Assembly (NCBI RefSeq): GCF_000719265.1
Contig: NZ_JOFL01000002.1
Coordinates: forward strand, 124,001 to 188,000
Direction: 5' to 3'
DNA length: 64,000 bases
DNA from: Streptomyces roseoverticillatus
GTDB lineage: Bacteria > Actinomycetota > Actinomycetes > Streptomycetales > Streptomycetaceae
This document shows, piece by piece, positions 46,100-54,601 of this stretch. Within the stretch, counting starts at the first letter, position 1. Every line of letters starts with the position of its first letter. The position numbers were made by a program, and so were the translations under genes. The notes below the pieces were generated by a model. It saw only the letters and a list, made by a program, of their open reading frames with translations, did not search any database and was not told the DNA's origin.

Positions 46100-46795
46100 T
46101 CAGCGGCCCTTCGGCATCCGCGCGCCCTTGGGCAGCGGACCCTTCGGGACCGGCATGTTCTTCATCGGGTCGCCCAGCGCCCGCAGCCGGTCCGTGGTCG
46201 CCGTGACCTTGTCGCCCGGAACCACCTGCGGCAGCTTCGCCAGCGTCATGCGCATCTTCTTCAGCGGCAGCTGACCCTCGGCGTTGCCGATGATGAAGTC
46301 GTGCACCGGGACGTCGGTCACGACGCGCGCCATCTTGCGCTTCTCGGCCGCCAGCAGGCCCTTGACCCGGCCGGGGTTGCCCTCGCCGATGAGCACGATG
46401 CCCGCCTTGCTGACCGCGCGGTGGACCATGTCGCCATCACGGCTGAACGCGACGGGGGACGTCGTCGTCCACTTCCGGCCCATCTGCTGCTCCAGGATGG
46501 CCGCGGCCGCGCCCACCTGGCCCTCGATCTTGCCCTGGTAGGCCCGCTGGGCGCGCTGCCCGAAGACGATCGCCATCGCGAGGAACGCCAGCAGGACGCC
46601 GAGAATGCCCAGGTAGACCGGGTGGCCGATCGCGAAGCCCACGGCGAGCAGGACACCGAGGGTCACGATGCCCACGCCGGCGACGATCAGACCGACCTTC
46701 GGGTCAGCCTCTCGCGTCAGCTTGTAGGACTGGACGATCTGCTGCAGTCGCCCCTGCTTCTCAGCCTGATTCTCAGGTGTTGCCTTCCTCGCCAT
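46100..46795 (-). CDS. DUF4191 membrane protein
   Basis: A 231-residue protein with two adjacent membrane helices (about residues 35-55 and 60-80; VGLIVAGVGIVTLGVLLAVG and YLGILGVLLAFLAMAIVFGQ) and a basic cytoplasmic C-terminal domain ending in a Pro/Lys/Gly tail (PVPKGPLPKGARMPKGR). Conserved in actinobacteria next to lipA. Its role is unknown; the constant link to lipoate genes is suggestive only. Confidence 0.9.
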   Translation of the reverse strand: MARKATPENQAEKQGRLQQIVQSYKLTREADPKVGLIVAGVGIVTLGVLLAVGFAIGHPVYLGILGVLLAFLAMAIVFGQRAQRAYQGKIEGQVGAAAAILEQQMGRKWTTTSPVAFSRDGDMVHRAVSKAGIVLIGEGNPGRVKGLLAAEKRKMARVVTDVPVHDFIIGNAEGQLPLKKMRMTLAKLPQVVPGDKVTATTDRLRALGDPMKNMPVPKGPLPKGARMPKGR

Positions 46796-46805
46796 AAGGC
46801 GAAGT

Positions 46806-47066
46806 TTACGTCGCCTGCGGACCGGGGGCCGCCACGGCCTCCAGCACGTGCTGCGCCTCGCGCCGGTCCTTGGCCCGGCGGCGGTCCTCCAGCACCGCGG
46901 TCCAGGCGTTACGCCGAGCGGTGCGCTGGCCGCGGCGCATCAGCAGCCCCTCCAGGGCCCGCAGGGCGCCGGTGACGGACGGGGGCCGTACGGAGAGCGT
47001 GCTGGGCAGGGTGGAAGCGGTGCGGGTGGCTGTCGCCATGGCTGCGTGGGCGGGCGCGGCCTGCAT
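46806..47066 (-). CDS. Conserved small protein, 86 residues
   Basis: A small basic protein found, as far as I recall, between the DUF4191 gene and lipA in many Streptomyces. The conserved part is SVRPPSVTGALRALEGLLMR followed by RGQRTARRNAWTAVLEDRRR, likely one long amphipathic helix pair. Function unknown. ATG at 47066 has GAGGGGA 8 nt upstream. Its upstream region holds a 20-bp tandem repeat. Confidence 0.78.
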   Translation of the reverse strand: MQAAPAHAAMATATRTASTLPSTLSVRPPSVTGALRALEGLLMRRGQRTARRNAWTAVLEDRRRAKDRREAQHVLEAVAAPGPQAT

Positions 47067-47142
47067 GTCGTTGTCCCCTCGGGAGCGGAAGTGAACAGTG
47101 GGCAGCGGGGGGGGGGCTGGAGGTACGTACCGGCGGGGAAGG

Positions 47143-47182
47143 GCGTGCGAACGAAGGACGTGGCGTGCGGACGAAGAATGTA
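47143..47182. repeat. 20-bp tandem direct repeat upstream of the 86-residue gene
   Basis: GCGTGCGAACGAAGGACGTG is followed directly by a second copy differing at five positions. The repeats lie 77-116 bp upstream of the gene start, where an activator could bind. Nearby are a run of ten G residues (47107-47116) and the palindrome GGTACGTACC (47122-47131). No gene is seen in the 298-bp gap 47067-47364. Confidence 0.7.
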
Positions 47183-47281
47183 CGGACTTATGTGCGTACG
47201 GGGAACTGCTGTGCGTGCCTCTATCGTCACGGAACGGTGTTACCAATGGATGACCTCTTGGTCAAACGCCTATGAAACGTT

Positions 47282-47334
47282 GACGCGGCCCGTACCGTCC
47301 CCCACCGTCCGGCAGGGGCGGCACGGGCCGCGTC
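47282..47334 (-). terminator. Candidate terminator of lipA
   Basis: GACGCGGCCCGT and ACGGGCCGCGTC are perfect 12-bp arms. The bases just inside (CCGTCCCC / GGGGCGG) extend the stem imperfectly, leaving a loop of about 12 nt. It lies 31 bp after the lipA stop. Confidence 0.7.
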
Positions 47335-47364
47335 CACAAGCATGCGCAGAGCTGAAGCCGCAGG

Positions 47365-48330
47365 TCAGACCGCCTGCGTCGACGGGGCGGCGGCGCGCCG
47401 CTCCATCGCCTGCTGGTAGAGGCGCCCGGCCCGGTACGACGAACGGACCAGGGGGCCGGACATGACACCGGCGTAGCCGATCTCCTCCGCCTCCTCCTTC
47501 AGCTCGACGAACTCCTGCGGCTTCACCCAGCGCTCCACCGGGTGGTGCCGCGGCGACGGCCGCAGGTACTGGGTGATGGTGATGAGCTCGCAGCCCGCCT
47601 CGTGCAGGTCGCGCAGGGCCTCGCTGACCTCGGCCCGCTCCTCGCCCATGCCCAGGATCAGGTTGGACTTGGTCACCAGGCCGGCCTCGCGGGCCTTGGT
47701 GATGACCTCCAGCGAGCGCTCGTAGCGGAAGCCGGGGCGGATGCGGCGGAAGATCCGGGGGACGGTCTCGACGTTGTGCGCGAAGACCTCGGGGCGCGAG
47801 GCGAAGACCTCCTCCAGCAGCTCCGGGACCGCGTTGAAGTCCGGGGCGAGCAGCTCGACCTTGGTGCGGCCGCCCTCGCGCTCCGCGGTCTGCTGGTGGA
47901 TCTGGCGCACGGTCTCCGCGTACAGCCAGGCGCCGCCGTCGGCCAGGTCGTCGCGGGCGACGCCGGTGATCGTGGCGTAGTTCAGGTCCATCGTGACGAC
48001 CGACTCGCCGACGCGGCGCGGCTCGTCCCGGTCCAGGGCCTGGGGCTTGCCGGTGTCGATCTGGCAGAAGTCACAGCGCCGGGTGCACTGGTCGCCGCCG
48101 ATGAGGAACGTGGCCTCGCGGTCCTCCCAGCACTCGTAGATGTTGGGGCAGCCCGCCTCCTGGCACACGGTGTGCAGGCCCTCGCGCTTCACCAGGCCCT
48201 GCAGCGAGGTGTACTCGGGGCCCATCTTCGCCCGCGTCTTGATCCACTCGGGCTTGCGCTCGATGGGGGTCTGGGCGTTCCGGACCTCCAAGCGCAGCAT
48301 CTTGCGTCCGTCGGGTGCGACTGCCGACAC
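47365..48330 (-). CDS. lipA: Lipoyl synthase
   Basis: A 321-residue radical-SAM enzyme that inserts two sulfurs into octanoyl groups on lipoyl domains. Both Fe-S sites are present: the auxiliary cluster motif [15 protein letters not shown] and the radical-SAM motif CTRRCDFC. The C-terminal RSSYRAG Ser, which ligates the auxiliary cluster, is also present. GTG start. It lies 124 bp downstream of lipB. Its protein substrates include SucB, encoded in this window. Confidence 0.97.
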   Translation of the reverse strand: MSAVAPDGRKMLRLEVRNAQTPIERKPEWIKTRAKMGPEYTSLQGLVKREGLHTVCQEAGCPNIYECWEDREATFLIGGDQCTRRCDFCQIDTGKPQALDRDEPRRVGESVVTMDLNYATITGVARDDLADGGAWLYAETVRQIHQQTAEREGGRTKVELLAPDFNAVPELLEEVFASRPEVFAHNVETVPRIFRRIRPGFRYERSLEVITKAREAGLVTKSNLILGMGEERAEVSEALRDLHEAGCELITITQYLRPSPRHHPVERWVKPQEFVELKEEAEEIGYAGVMSGPLVRSSYRAGRLYQQAMERRAAAPSTQAV

Positions 48331-48454
48331 GTCCGGCTCCCTATGACTTCGATTCCTCGGCGGACACCAGGGTACGCCCGTTATTTCCTACGCTGGTCAT
48401 TCCTGTGCCCTGGGCAACTCATGGAGCCCCGGACGCATTCCCCCACCGGCCGGG

Positions 48455-49288
48455 CTAGCTCGCCCCGGCCGCCACGGGGCGCGGCTGCGGCTCCGCGGTC
48501 TCCAGAACCTCCCGCAGGTGCTTCTCCACCAGCGGCAGGGCCTCGGCGATCGTCACCTGCCGGCCCAGCTCGTTCGACAGGGAGGTCACACCCGCGTCCC
48601 GGATGCCGCACGGCACGATCCGGTCGAACCAGGTGTTGTCAGGATCACAGTTCAGCGCGAAGCCGTGCATCGTCACGCCCTTGGCGATCCGGATGCCGAT
48701 CGCCGCCAGCTTGCGGTCCTCGCGGCGCTGGCCGGCGTTGGACGGGGCGTACTCCGGGCCGTTCAGCCGGGGGTCGAACTCTCCCTCCTCGCCCGCCTTC
48801 GGCGAGGAGGGGCCCACGTCCGTCCTCAGCCGCGGGTCGAAGTCCAGGGAAAGGCCGCCGATCGCGGGGCGCTCCTCGACGGGGTCGCCCAGCACCCAGA
48901 CGCCGCTGCGGCCCTCCACGCGCGTGGTCGCAACGCCCAGCTCGGCGCAGGCGCGGATGAGGGCCTCCTCCAGCCGGCGCACGTGCGCGATCACGTCCAC
49001 CGGGCGCGGCAGCTTGAGGATGGGATAGCCGACGAGCTGGCCCGGGCCGTGCCAGGTGATTTTCCCGCCGCGGTCGACGTCAACGACAGGGGTACCGTCC
49101 AGGGGGCGCTCGCTGTCCTCCGTGCGCCGTCCCGCGGTGTAGACCGCCGGGTGCTCCAGCAGCAGGCAGGTGTCCGGGATCTCGTCCGCGAACCGGGCGG
49201 CGTGGACCCGCCGCTGCTCCTGCCACGCCTCCTGATACTCGACGGCGTCCGCCCCGAAGCCCAGGTGGACGAAGCGCAGCTCACTCAC
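48455..49288 (-). CDS. lipB: Octanoyl-[acyl carrier protein]:protein N-octanoyltransferase
   Basis: A 277-residue transferase that moves the octanoyl chain from acyl carrier protein to lipoyl-domain Lys residues. Motifs: [30 protein letters not shown], and the catalytic Lys and Cys in [17 protein letters not shown] and [12 protein letters not shown]. An acidic insert of about 35 residues ([20 protein letters not shown]) lies between positions 155 and 190 and makes it longer than the usual 210-240. The GTG start has AGGAG upstream. First gene of the lipBA pair. Confidence 0.95.
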   Translation of the reverse strand: MSELRFVHLGFGADAVEYQEAWQEQRRVHAARFADEIPDTCLLLEHPAVYTAGRRTEDSERPLDGTPVVDVDRGGKITWHGPGQLVGYPILKLPRPVDVIAHVRRLEEALIRACAELGVATTRVEGRSGVWVLGDPVEERPAIGGLSLDFDPRLRTDVGPSSPKAGEEGEFDPRLNGPEYAPSNAGQRREDRKLAAIGIRIAKGVTMHGFALNCDPDNTWFDRIVPCGIRDAGVTSLSNELGRQVTIAEALPLVEKHLREVLETAEPQPRPVAAGAS

Positions 49289-49339
49289 GGCGGCTCCTCA
49301 GCTTCTCTTCAGCCCTTTTCGACGTGCTCCTTTGCCACT

Positions 49340-49380
49340 GTACGGCCGCCCGCCGACATCCCTGCAGGCGGGCGGCGTAC
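49340..49380. promoter_or_regulatory. Hairpin in the lipB upstream region
   Basis: GTACGgCCGCCCGCC and GGCGGGCGGCGTAC form a near-perfect stem with one bulged G and a 12-nt loop, about 50-90 bp upstream of lipB. It could be an upstream terminator, an attenuator or an operator; position alone does not decide. Confidence 0.4.
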
Positions 49381-49560
49381 GGCGGGCGGAGGGTGCGCCG
49401 CGAGCGGTCCCGGCGGCGAGGGCAGCTCGGCCCGCTGTCCGGGTGTATTTGATCTGTCCTCACACGATCGGATGAATGCGGGGCGAAGGGAGCGATCAGG
49501 GCGTTGGGGACCGCTAAGTTCGCGCCGTTCCAGAACGAGATCAGGGAGACCGGCAGGCTG

Positions 49561-51000
49561 ATGACGGAACGACCCCCGCAGCGCATCCCCAACCGTCAGC
49601 TCGCCGCGTTGATCGCGGAGGCGGGCTTCTCCAACGCAGGGCTGGCTCGGCGAGTCGATCAGTTAGGGCTTGAGCACGGCCTCGACCTGCGTTACGACAA
49701 GACGTCCGTCACCCGCTGGCTGCGCGGCCAGCAGCCCCGCGGAACCACCCCGGCGCTGATCGCCGAGGTCTTCACCCGGCGGCTCGGGCGGCGGCTGTCC
49801 GCGCAGGACCTGGGGCTGGACGCCTGCGCCCCGGTGTACGCGGGGCTCGAATTCGCCGCGTCCCCGGAAGAGGCCATTGACATCGTCAGCGGCCTCTGGC
49901 GCAAGGACTCCGGCAGCCACACCGAGCTCCGGAAGATCGCCTTCACCCCGGCCGGGCTGGTGGTGCCCAGCCGGGACTGGCTGATCGGCCGGGCCGACGA
50001 GCGGGTCGCCCGCGGCGCCCCCGCCTCCGAGGGCGGCCGGGTCCCGGCCCAGGGGCGCGCGCACCAGCCCCGTCAGCGGCACGTCGAGCGCGGGCCCGGC
50101 GGCCGGGTCTCGATGGGCGACATCGCGGCGCTCCGCTCGGTCGGCGAGCTCTTCCGCACGCTCGACCACGCGTACGGCGGCGGGCACGCCCGCCAGGCCC
50201 TCGTGCGGTACCTGGAGCACGAGGCCGAGCCGATGCTGCGCGGCACGTACGGGGAGGCGACCGGGCGCCGGCTCTTCGCCGCCGTCGCCGACCTCACCCG
50301 GCTCGCCGGCTGGACGTCGTACGACATCGCCGCGCACGGGCTGGCGCAGCGGTACTTCGTCCAGGCGCTGCGGCTCGCCCAGGCCGCGGGGGACCGCTCC
50401 TACGGCAGCTACGTGCTCGTCACCATGAGCCGGCAGGCGGTCTACCTCGGCCACGGCCGGGAAGCCGTCCAGCTGGCCCGGGTCGCCCAGCAGGGCATCG
50501 GGTCCAGCGCCCCGTCCGTGGTGCAGTCGCTGCTGCACGCGGTGGAGGCCCGCGGGCACGGGGTGCTCGGCGAGGTACGGGCCTGCTCGGCGTCGCTGGC
50601 GCGGGCGGAGCGGGCGCTGGAGTCCGCCCGCCCGGGCGACGACGTGCCGTACTGGGCCCGCTTCTTCGACGAGGCCCAGCTGGCCGACGAGTTCGGGCAC
50701 TGCCACCGCGACCTGCAGCAGTACCGGGCCGCGGCGCAGCACGCCGAGCGCTCCCTGCAGCTCCGCAGCCAGGCGTACGCCCGCAGCCGGCTCTTCTGCC
50801 GCGTGGTGCTGGCCACGGCGCGGCTCGGCCTCGGCGAGCTGGAGCAGGCGTGCCAGCTGGGGGCGGAGGCGGCCCAGGCGGCGGCCGAGATGCGGTCGGT
50901 CCGGGCGCTGGAGTACATCCGCGACTTCGAGCGGCGGCTCGAACCGTACCGGGACGCGGCGGCGGTCCGTGCGTACCGGGAGAAGGTGGCGGTGCTGTAG
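49561..51000 (+). CDS. NsdA-like regulator with N-terminal helix-turn-helix and TPR-like repeats
   Basis: A 479-residue protein resembling NsdA, a negative regulator of differentiation and antibiotic production in S. coelicolor. The N-terminus has an XRE-like fold (NRQLAALIAEAGFSNAGLAR; YDKTSVTRWLRGQQPRG). The C-terminal 280 residues are helical repeats of TPR type (GRRLFAAVADLTRLAGWTSY; RYFVQALRLAQAAGDRSYGS). Whether it is NsdA itself or a paralogue cannot be decided here. ATG at 49561 is chosen; an upstream in-frame TTG adds 19 residues. Confidence 0.82.
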   Translation: MTERPPQRIPNRQLAALIAEAGFSNAGLARRVDQLGLEHGLDLRYDKTSVTRWLRGQQPRGTTPALIAEVFTRRLGRRLSAQDLGLDACAPVYAGLEFAASPEEAIDIVSGLWRKDSGSHTELRKIAFTPAGLVVPSRDWLIGRADERVARGAPASEGGRVPAQGRAHQPRQRHVERGPGGRVSMGDIAALRSVGELFRTLDHAYGGGHARQALVRYLEHEAEPMLRGTYGEATGRRLFAAVADLTRLAGWTSYDIAAHGLAQRYFVQALRLAQAAGDRSYGSYVLVTMSRQAVYLGHGREAVQLARVAQQGIGSSAPSVVQSLLHAVEARGHGVLGEVRACSASLARAERALESARPGDDVPYWARFFDEAQLADEFGHCHRDLQQYRAAAQHAERSLQLRSQAYARSRLFCRVVLATARLGLGELEQACQLGAEAAQAAAEMRSVRALEYIRDFERRLEPYRDAAAVRAYREKVAVL

Positions 51001-51085
51001 GCAGGCCTGCGGCCGTTCCCGCACCGCCGGTTCGCCTGCGGCGGGCTCTGCGGCGGGCTCTGCGGCCCTCGGCCGGGGGCGGCTC

Positions 51086-51548
51086 GGCACCGCCGGGCAC
51101 CTCCGGTGGGGTCGGGCGCCGTTGCGGCGGGGTGTTCCTGCCTGGTGGCGAAGGGCTTGGGTTCGTGGTCGGGCCTGGGCCCTGTCCGGCACCGCCGGGC
51201 TCCGCCGTGTCGGCTTGGCGCCGTTGCGGCGGGGTGTTCTTGCTTGGCGGCAAGGGGCTTGGGCGCGGTCGGGCCTGAGCCCCTTCGGCACCGCCGGGCA
51301 CCTCCGGTGGGGGTTGCTCGCCGCCGCGGCGGGAACAAGAAGCCGGGCTTCTTGGCTTCGGTGACTTTGCCTGCGGCAGGCAAGTACTTCCCGCCGCAGC
51401 GGCGCTCGGGCCCCACCAGAGGTGATCGGCGGTGCCGTACCAGCCGCTTCGACGGCCTTGCCGCAGGCAAGAACATTCCGCCGCGACTGGGGGCACCTCC
51501 CAGCGGTAGCTGGGGGAGAACAACCCCCACCGGGATCCCGGCGGTGCC
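51086..51548. repeat. Cluster of five ~45-bp dispersed elements (three direct, two inverted)
   Basis: Direct copies start at 51086, 51188 and 51287, each beginning GGCACCGCCGGG and ending near GCGGCGGG. The linkers between them are also alike (GTGTTCcTGCcTGG, then CGGGCCTGgGCCC), giving a tandem unit of about 100 bp. Inverted copies lie at 51390-51436 and 51478-51548. The 590-bp gap between the NsdA-like gene and the FAD oxidoreductase gene is filled by these elements, and I see no gene in it. Confidence 0.8.
51487..51518. repeat. Nested palindrome inserted in the fifth element copy
   Basis: The sequence CTGGGGGCACCTCCCAGCGG continues TAGCTGGGGGAG. Its arms are complementary (CTCCCAGC/GCTGGGGGAG), and I recognise it as a small palindromic element very common in Streptomyces intergenic DNA. 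It interrupts the inverted element copy at 51478-51548, which is about 26 bp longer than the others. Confidence 0.65.
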
Positions 51549-51590
51549 GTGCCGGCCGCACGTGTCGTACGAGAGCCCGGCCGCAGGCCG

Positions 51591-52934
51591 CTACGCCGCC
51601 TGCAGTTCCTCCGAGTCCTGCGGGGCCCGGATGCCCAGGTCGCGGAGGACCGCCAGGGCCGCCCTGCGGCCCGAGAACAGGGCGCCCTGGACCGTGCTCG
51701 TGTCGCGGTGGTCGCCGCAGACGTAGAGGCCCGACAGGAGCCGCACCGGGCGGCGGACGTCGTGCGGGGCCGGCATGGCCGGGACGGCCTCGGGGTCGTG
51801 GTGGGCGGCCAGGAGCTGCCAGTCGCCGGTGGGGGCGCCGTAGACCCGGGCGAGCTGGGCCCGCGCGGCGCGGTCCAGTTCGGCGGTGGGCAGCGAGGCC
51901 GCCGCGCCCAGCACCGTCGAGGTGATCAGGGGCCGCCCCTCGGGCGCCCGCGACGGATCCACCTCGCTGGCCACCATGGTGTGCGCGACGGGCCCGCGCC
52001 GCCCCGCGGCGATGATGAGCGAGGCCTCGCGCAAGGGCGGCTCGGGGGCGGTGTGGTGCAGCACGGTCACCGGATGGAAGCCGGGCATCCGCAGGCCCGG
52101 GATGAGCTCGGCCGCGGCGCGCGCCCCGGTGGCCACGACGACCGAGCGGCAGCGCAGCTCACCGTGCCCGGCGGTCGACACGGAGGTCGTGCAGGCGGCC
52201 TTGGCGTGGACGCCGGTCCGCACCGTGCCGGGCGGCAGCAGCGCGGCCAGCAGCGCCGGCACGGTGTCCGCCCCGCCGGCCGGCAGACAGAGGCGGCCAC
52301 GCGCGTAGCCCCGCAGCACGAGGTCGGCGCAGCGGCTCGACGTGGTGAGGTCCGGGTCGCACAGCAGGGACGCCAGGAGGGGCCGCAGGAACCCCTCGAC
52401 GGTGCGGGCCGGCAGGCCGCGCCCGGCGAGCGTCTCGGCGGTGGGCCGGTCGGGCCGGGCGAGGACGCGGTGGGCGGGCAGCGCCGCGAGGCGGCCCAGC
52501 GCGGTGCCCAGGCGGGCCTGGTCGAGGCCGCCGGCCCGGGACGCCCGCGCCGCCCGGGAGGCGCGGGCGACGGTCGCGAAGGCCCGTGCCGTGGGGAACG
52601 CGCGCTTCGTGGAGCGGGGTTCGCCCGTGCGCTGGTTGCGCCCGTCGGCGTGGACGAGCACTCCCGGGGTGAACGGCCGCAGCACGAGGGCGTCCAGGCC
52701 GGGCGTGCGGAGCAGCTCCGGGAAGGAGGTGTTGAGCAGCTGGGCCGTCCGGTCCAGCAGGAAGCCGTCGGCGCGGTCGGTGGTCATCCGCCCGCCGACG
52801 CGGGGGGCGGCCTCCAGGACGATGACCGACACTCCCGCGGCCGTGAGCCGGTGGGCCGCTGACAGCCCGGCGAGGCCGGCTCCCACGATGACGACGTCGG
52901 CGTCGATGGCGGTGTCGCGTGCGCTGCTGAGCAC
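51591..52934 (-). CDS. FAD-dependent oxidoreductase (amine oxidase/desaturase fold)
   Basis: A 447-residue flavoprotein. The FAD-binding motif is VVIVGAGLAGLSAAHRLTAA, then VIVLEAAPRVGGRM, and the C-terminal FAD-binding segment is GLYVCGDHRDTSTVQGALFS followed by GRRAA. The fold is shared with protoporphyrinogen oxidases, phytoene desaturases and amine oxidases; no carotenoid or haem genes are adjacent, so the substrate is unknown. GTG at 52934 has GGGAGGG upstream. A TGACCG/CGGTCA inverted repeat lies in the upstream region. Confidence 0.88.
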   Translation of the reverse strand: MLSSARDTAIDADVVIVGAGLAGLSAAHRLTAAGVSVIVLEAAPRVGGRMTTDRADGFLLDRTAQLLNTSFPELLRTPGLDALVLRPFTPGVLVHADGRNQRTGEPRSTKRAFPTARAFATVARASRAARASRAGGLDQARLGTALGRLAALPAHRVLARPDRPTAETLAGRGLPARTVEGFLRPLLASLLCDPDLTTSSRCADLVLRGYARGRLCLPAGGADTVPALLAALLPPGTVRTGVHAKAACTTSVSTAGHGELRCRSVVVATGARAAAELIPGLRMPGFHPVTVLHHTAPEPPLREASLIIAAGRRGPVAHTMVASEVDPSRAPEGRPLITSTVLGAAASLPTAELDRAARAQLARVYGAPTGDWQLLAAHHDPEAVPAMPAPHDVRRPVRLLSGLYVCGDHRDTSTVQGALFSGRRAALAVLRDLGIRAPQDSEELQAA

Positions 52935-53009
52935 GTGCCCTCCCGGGTTCGGTCCGCTCGCTCGGTGCCCTGATGCCCTCAACGGGCAGAGGCGATGCGC
53001 GATTTGACA

Positions 53010-53033
53010 TGACCGTAGAGAGAAATTCGGTCA
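53010..53033. promoter_or_regulatory. Inverted repeat upstream of the FAD oxidoreductase
   Basis: TGACCG and CGGTCA are separated by the AT-rich 12-bp TAGAGAGAAATT, 76-99 bp upstream of the gene start. The local drop in GC and the symmetry suggest a promoter/operator; the regulator is unknown. Confidence 0.45.
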
Positions 53034-53107
53034 ATAACAGTCGCGCACGGACAGGGCACGGTCGCACGGTGGGTAGCACGGCCGGCGGCCCCGTGCGCGG
53101 TCCGTGG

Positions 53108-54007
53108 TCACCGTGTGTCCGCCAGCGCGGCCCGTACGGCGCTCTCGATGTCCGGGCACGCGAAGGAGAACCCGGAGTCCAGCAGCCGCCGGGGCACGAC
53201 CCGCTGACTGCCCAGCACGTCGGAGGCCATCTCGCCGAGGGCCGCCCGGAGCACGGGGGCGGGCACGGGGAGCAGCGCCGGCCGGTGCAGCACCCGCCCC
53301 ATCACCTCGGTCACCTGACGGTTCGTGACCGGATGGGGCGCGGTCAGATTGACGGGTCCGGACAGCGACGTGTCCTCTAGGAGGTGCCGGAGCGCGGCGA
53401 CGTGGTCCTGCAGGGCGATGAAGCTCCAGTACTGCCGGCCGTCGCCCATGCGCCCCCCGAGCCCCGCCCGGAAGAGCGGGAAGAGTTTGCCCCACGCCCC
53501 GCCCCGCCGGGAGACGACGAGCCCCGTACGGGCGTAGACGGTCCGCACGCCCGCCTCGGCGGCGGCCACGGTGGCCTCCTCCCACCGCTGGCAGACGTCG
53601 GCGAGGAAGCCGTGCCCGGGCGGGGTGTTCTCGTCGGCGAGACGGTCGCCGGTGTCGCCGTAGATGCCGATCGCGCTGCCGCTGACCAGCACGCGCGGCG
53701 GGGTGTCGAGGGAGGCGACGGCCTCGGCGATCGCGGCGGTGCCGAGGACCCGGCTGTCCCGGATCTCCTTCTTGTAGGCGGCCGTCCAGCGGTGGTCGCC
53801 CACGCCCGCGCCCGCCAGGTGCACCACGCCCGTGCAGCCGGCGAGCCCGGCCGCGTCGACGGTCTGGCGCACGGGGTCCCAGGAGACCTCTCCCCGCGCC
53901 CGCGCCGGGCGCCGCACGAGGCGCACCACCTCGTGGCCGTCCGCCTGCAGGGAGCGCACGAGCGCCGTGCCGATGAGCCCGGTGGAACCGGTGATCGCGA
54001 TCCGCAT
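53108..54007 (-). CDS. TIGR01777-type NAD-dependent epimerase (YfcH/SulA-like)
   Basis: A 299-residue extended-SDR protein. The N-terminus MRIAITGSTGLIGTALVRSL is the nucleotide-binding loop; GVVHLAGAGVGDHRWT and VSGSAIGIYG follow, and the DUF1731 C-terminal segment starts PAPVLRAALGEMASDVLGSQ. The family has no settled biochemical function. ATG at 54007 is chosen; the frame is open upstream only in the shadow of the GNAT gene. It is divergent from that gene with 72 bp between. Confidence 0.93.
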   Translation of the reverse strand: MRIAITGSTGLIGTALVRSLQADGHEVVRLVRRPARARGEVSWDPVRQTVDAAGLAGCTGVVHLAGAGVGDHRWTAAYKKEIRDSRVLGTAAIAEAVASLDTPPRVLVSGSAIGIYGDTGDRLADENTPPGHGFLADVCQRWEEATVAAAEAGVRTVYARTGLVVSRRGGAWGKLFPLFRAGLGGRMGDGRQYWSFIALQDHVAALRHLLEDTSLSGPVNLTAPHPVTNRQVTEVMGRVLHRPALLPVPAPVLRAALGEMASDVLGSQRVVPRRLLDSGFSFACPDIESAVRAALADTR

Positions 54008-54079
54008 ACGGCCCATCCTGCCCGCGGCCCCGTAAAAAATGACACAGGAGGGGCGGTGCGCGCCTGGCACAGTGACCCC

Positions 54080-54571
54080 ATGGAGAAACCGATCATCCGT
54101 ACGGCCACGGAGGCCGACGACCGCCCGCTGGCGGAGCTCGACGCCCGCACCTGGTCCACGCTGCACGCGGTCCAGCCGCGCCCCCTGCCGCCCTACGAGC
54201 CCTTCTTCACCGAGCGGACCCGGCCCGAGCAGATCCTGGTGGCCGAGGCCGGCGGCCGGCCCGCGGGTTACATACGGCTGGTGCCGCCCACGCCGCTCGC
54301 CGTCAACGCCCACGTGCGCCAGATCCAGGGCCTCGTCGTGGACGACGCCTTCCGCGGGCGCGGCATCGCCCGGGCGCTGCTGCGGGCGGCGGGCGAGGAG
54401 GCCCGCCGGCAGGGCGCGACCCGGCTCACGCTGCGCGTGCTCGGGCACAACGCGCCCGCCCGCAGCCTCTACGAGGCGGAGGGCTTCGCCGTGGAGGGCG
54501 TGCTGCCGGGGGAGTTCCTGCTGGACGGCTCTTACGTGGACGACGTGCTCATGGGCCGGTCGCTGACCTGA
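54080..54571 (+). CDS. GNAT-family N-acetyltransferase
   Basis: A 163-residue acetyltransferase using acetyl-CoA. The acetyl-CoA-binding motif is IQGLVVDDAFRGRGIARALL, followed by RLTLRVLGHNAPARSLYEAE and GFAVEGVL. Substrate unknown. ATG at 54080 (MEKPIIRTATEAD) lacks a ribosome site; a leaderless mRNA is possible. The gene is divergent from the epimerase and convergent with the DUF4240 gene. Confidence 0.92.
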   Translation: MEKPIIRTATEADDRPLAELDARTWSTLHAVQPRPLPPYEPFFTERTRPEQILVAEAGGRPAGYIRLVPPTPLAVNAHVRQIQGLVVDDAFRGRGIARALLRAAGEEARRQGATRLTLRVLGHNAPARSLYEAEGFAVEGVLPGEFLLDGSYVDDVLMGRSLT

Positions 54572-54601
54572 TCCCCTGACAGACCGCGGCCACGCGCGCC
54601 G

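Noticed and set aside
51086..51333. CRISPR array
   Set aside because: The units are about 100 bp apart with conserved linkers, not short repeats with unique spacers, and no cas genes are present.
51001..51561. Long frames on both strands in the repeat-rich gap
   Set aside because: They read through tandem and inverted repeats and give repetitive Pro/Arg-rich products in several frames at once, a sign of repeat DNA rather than protein coding.
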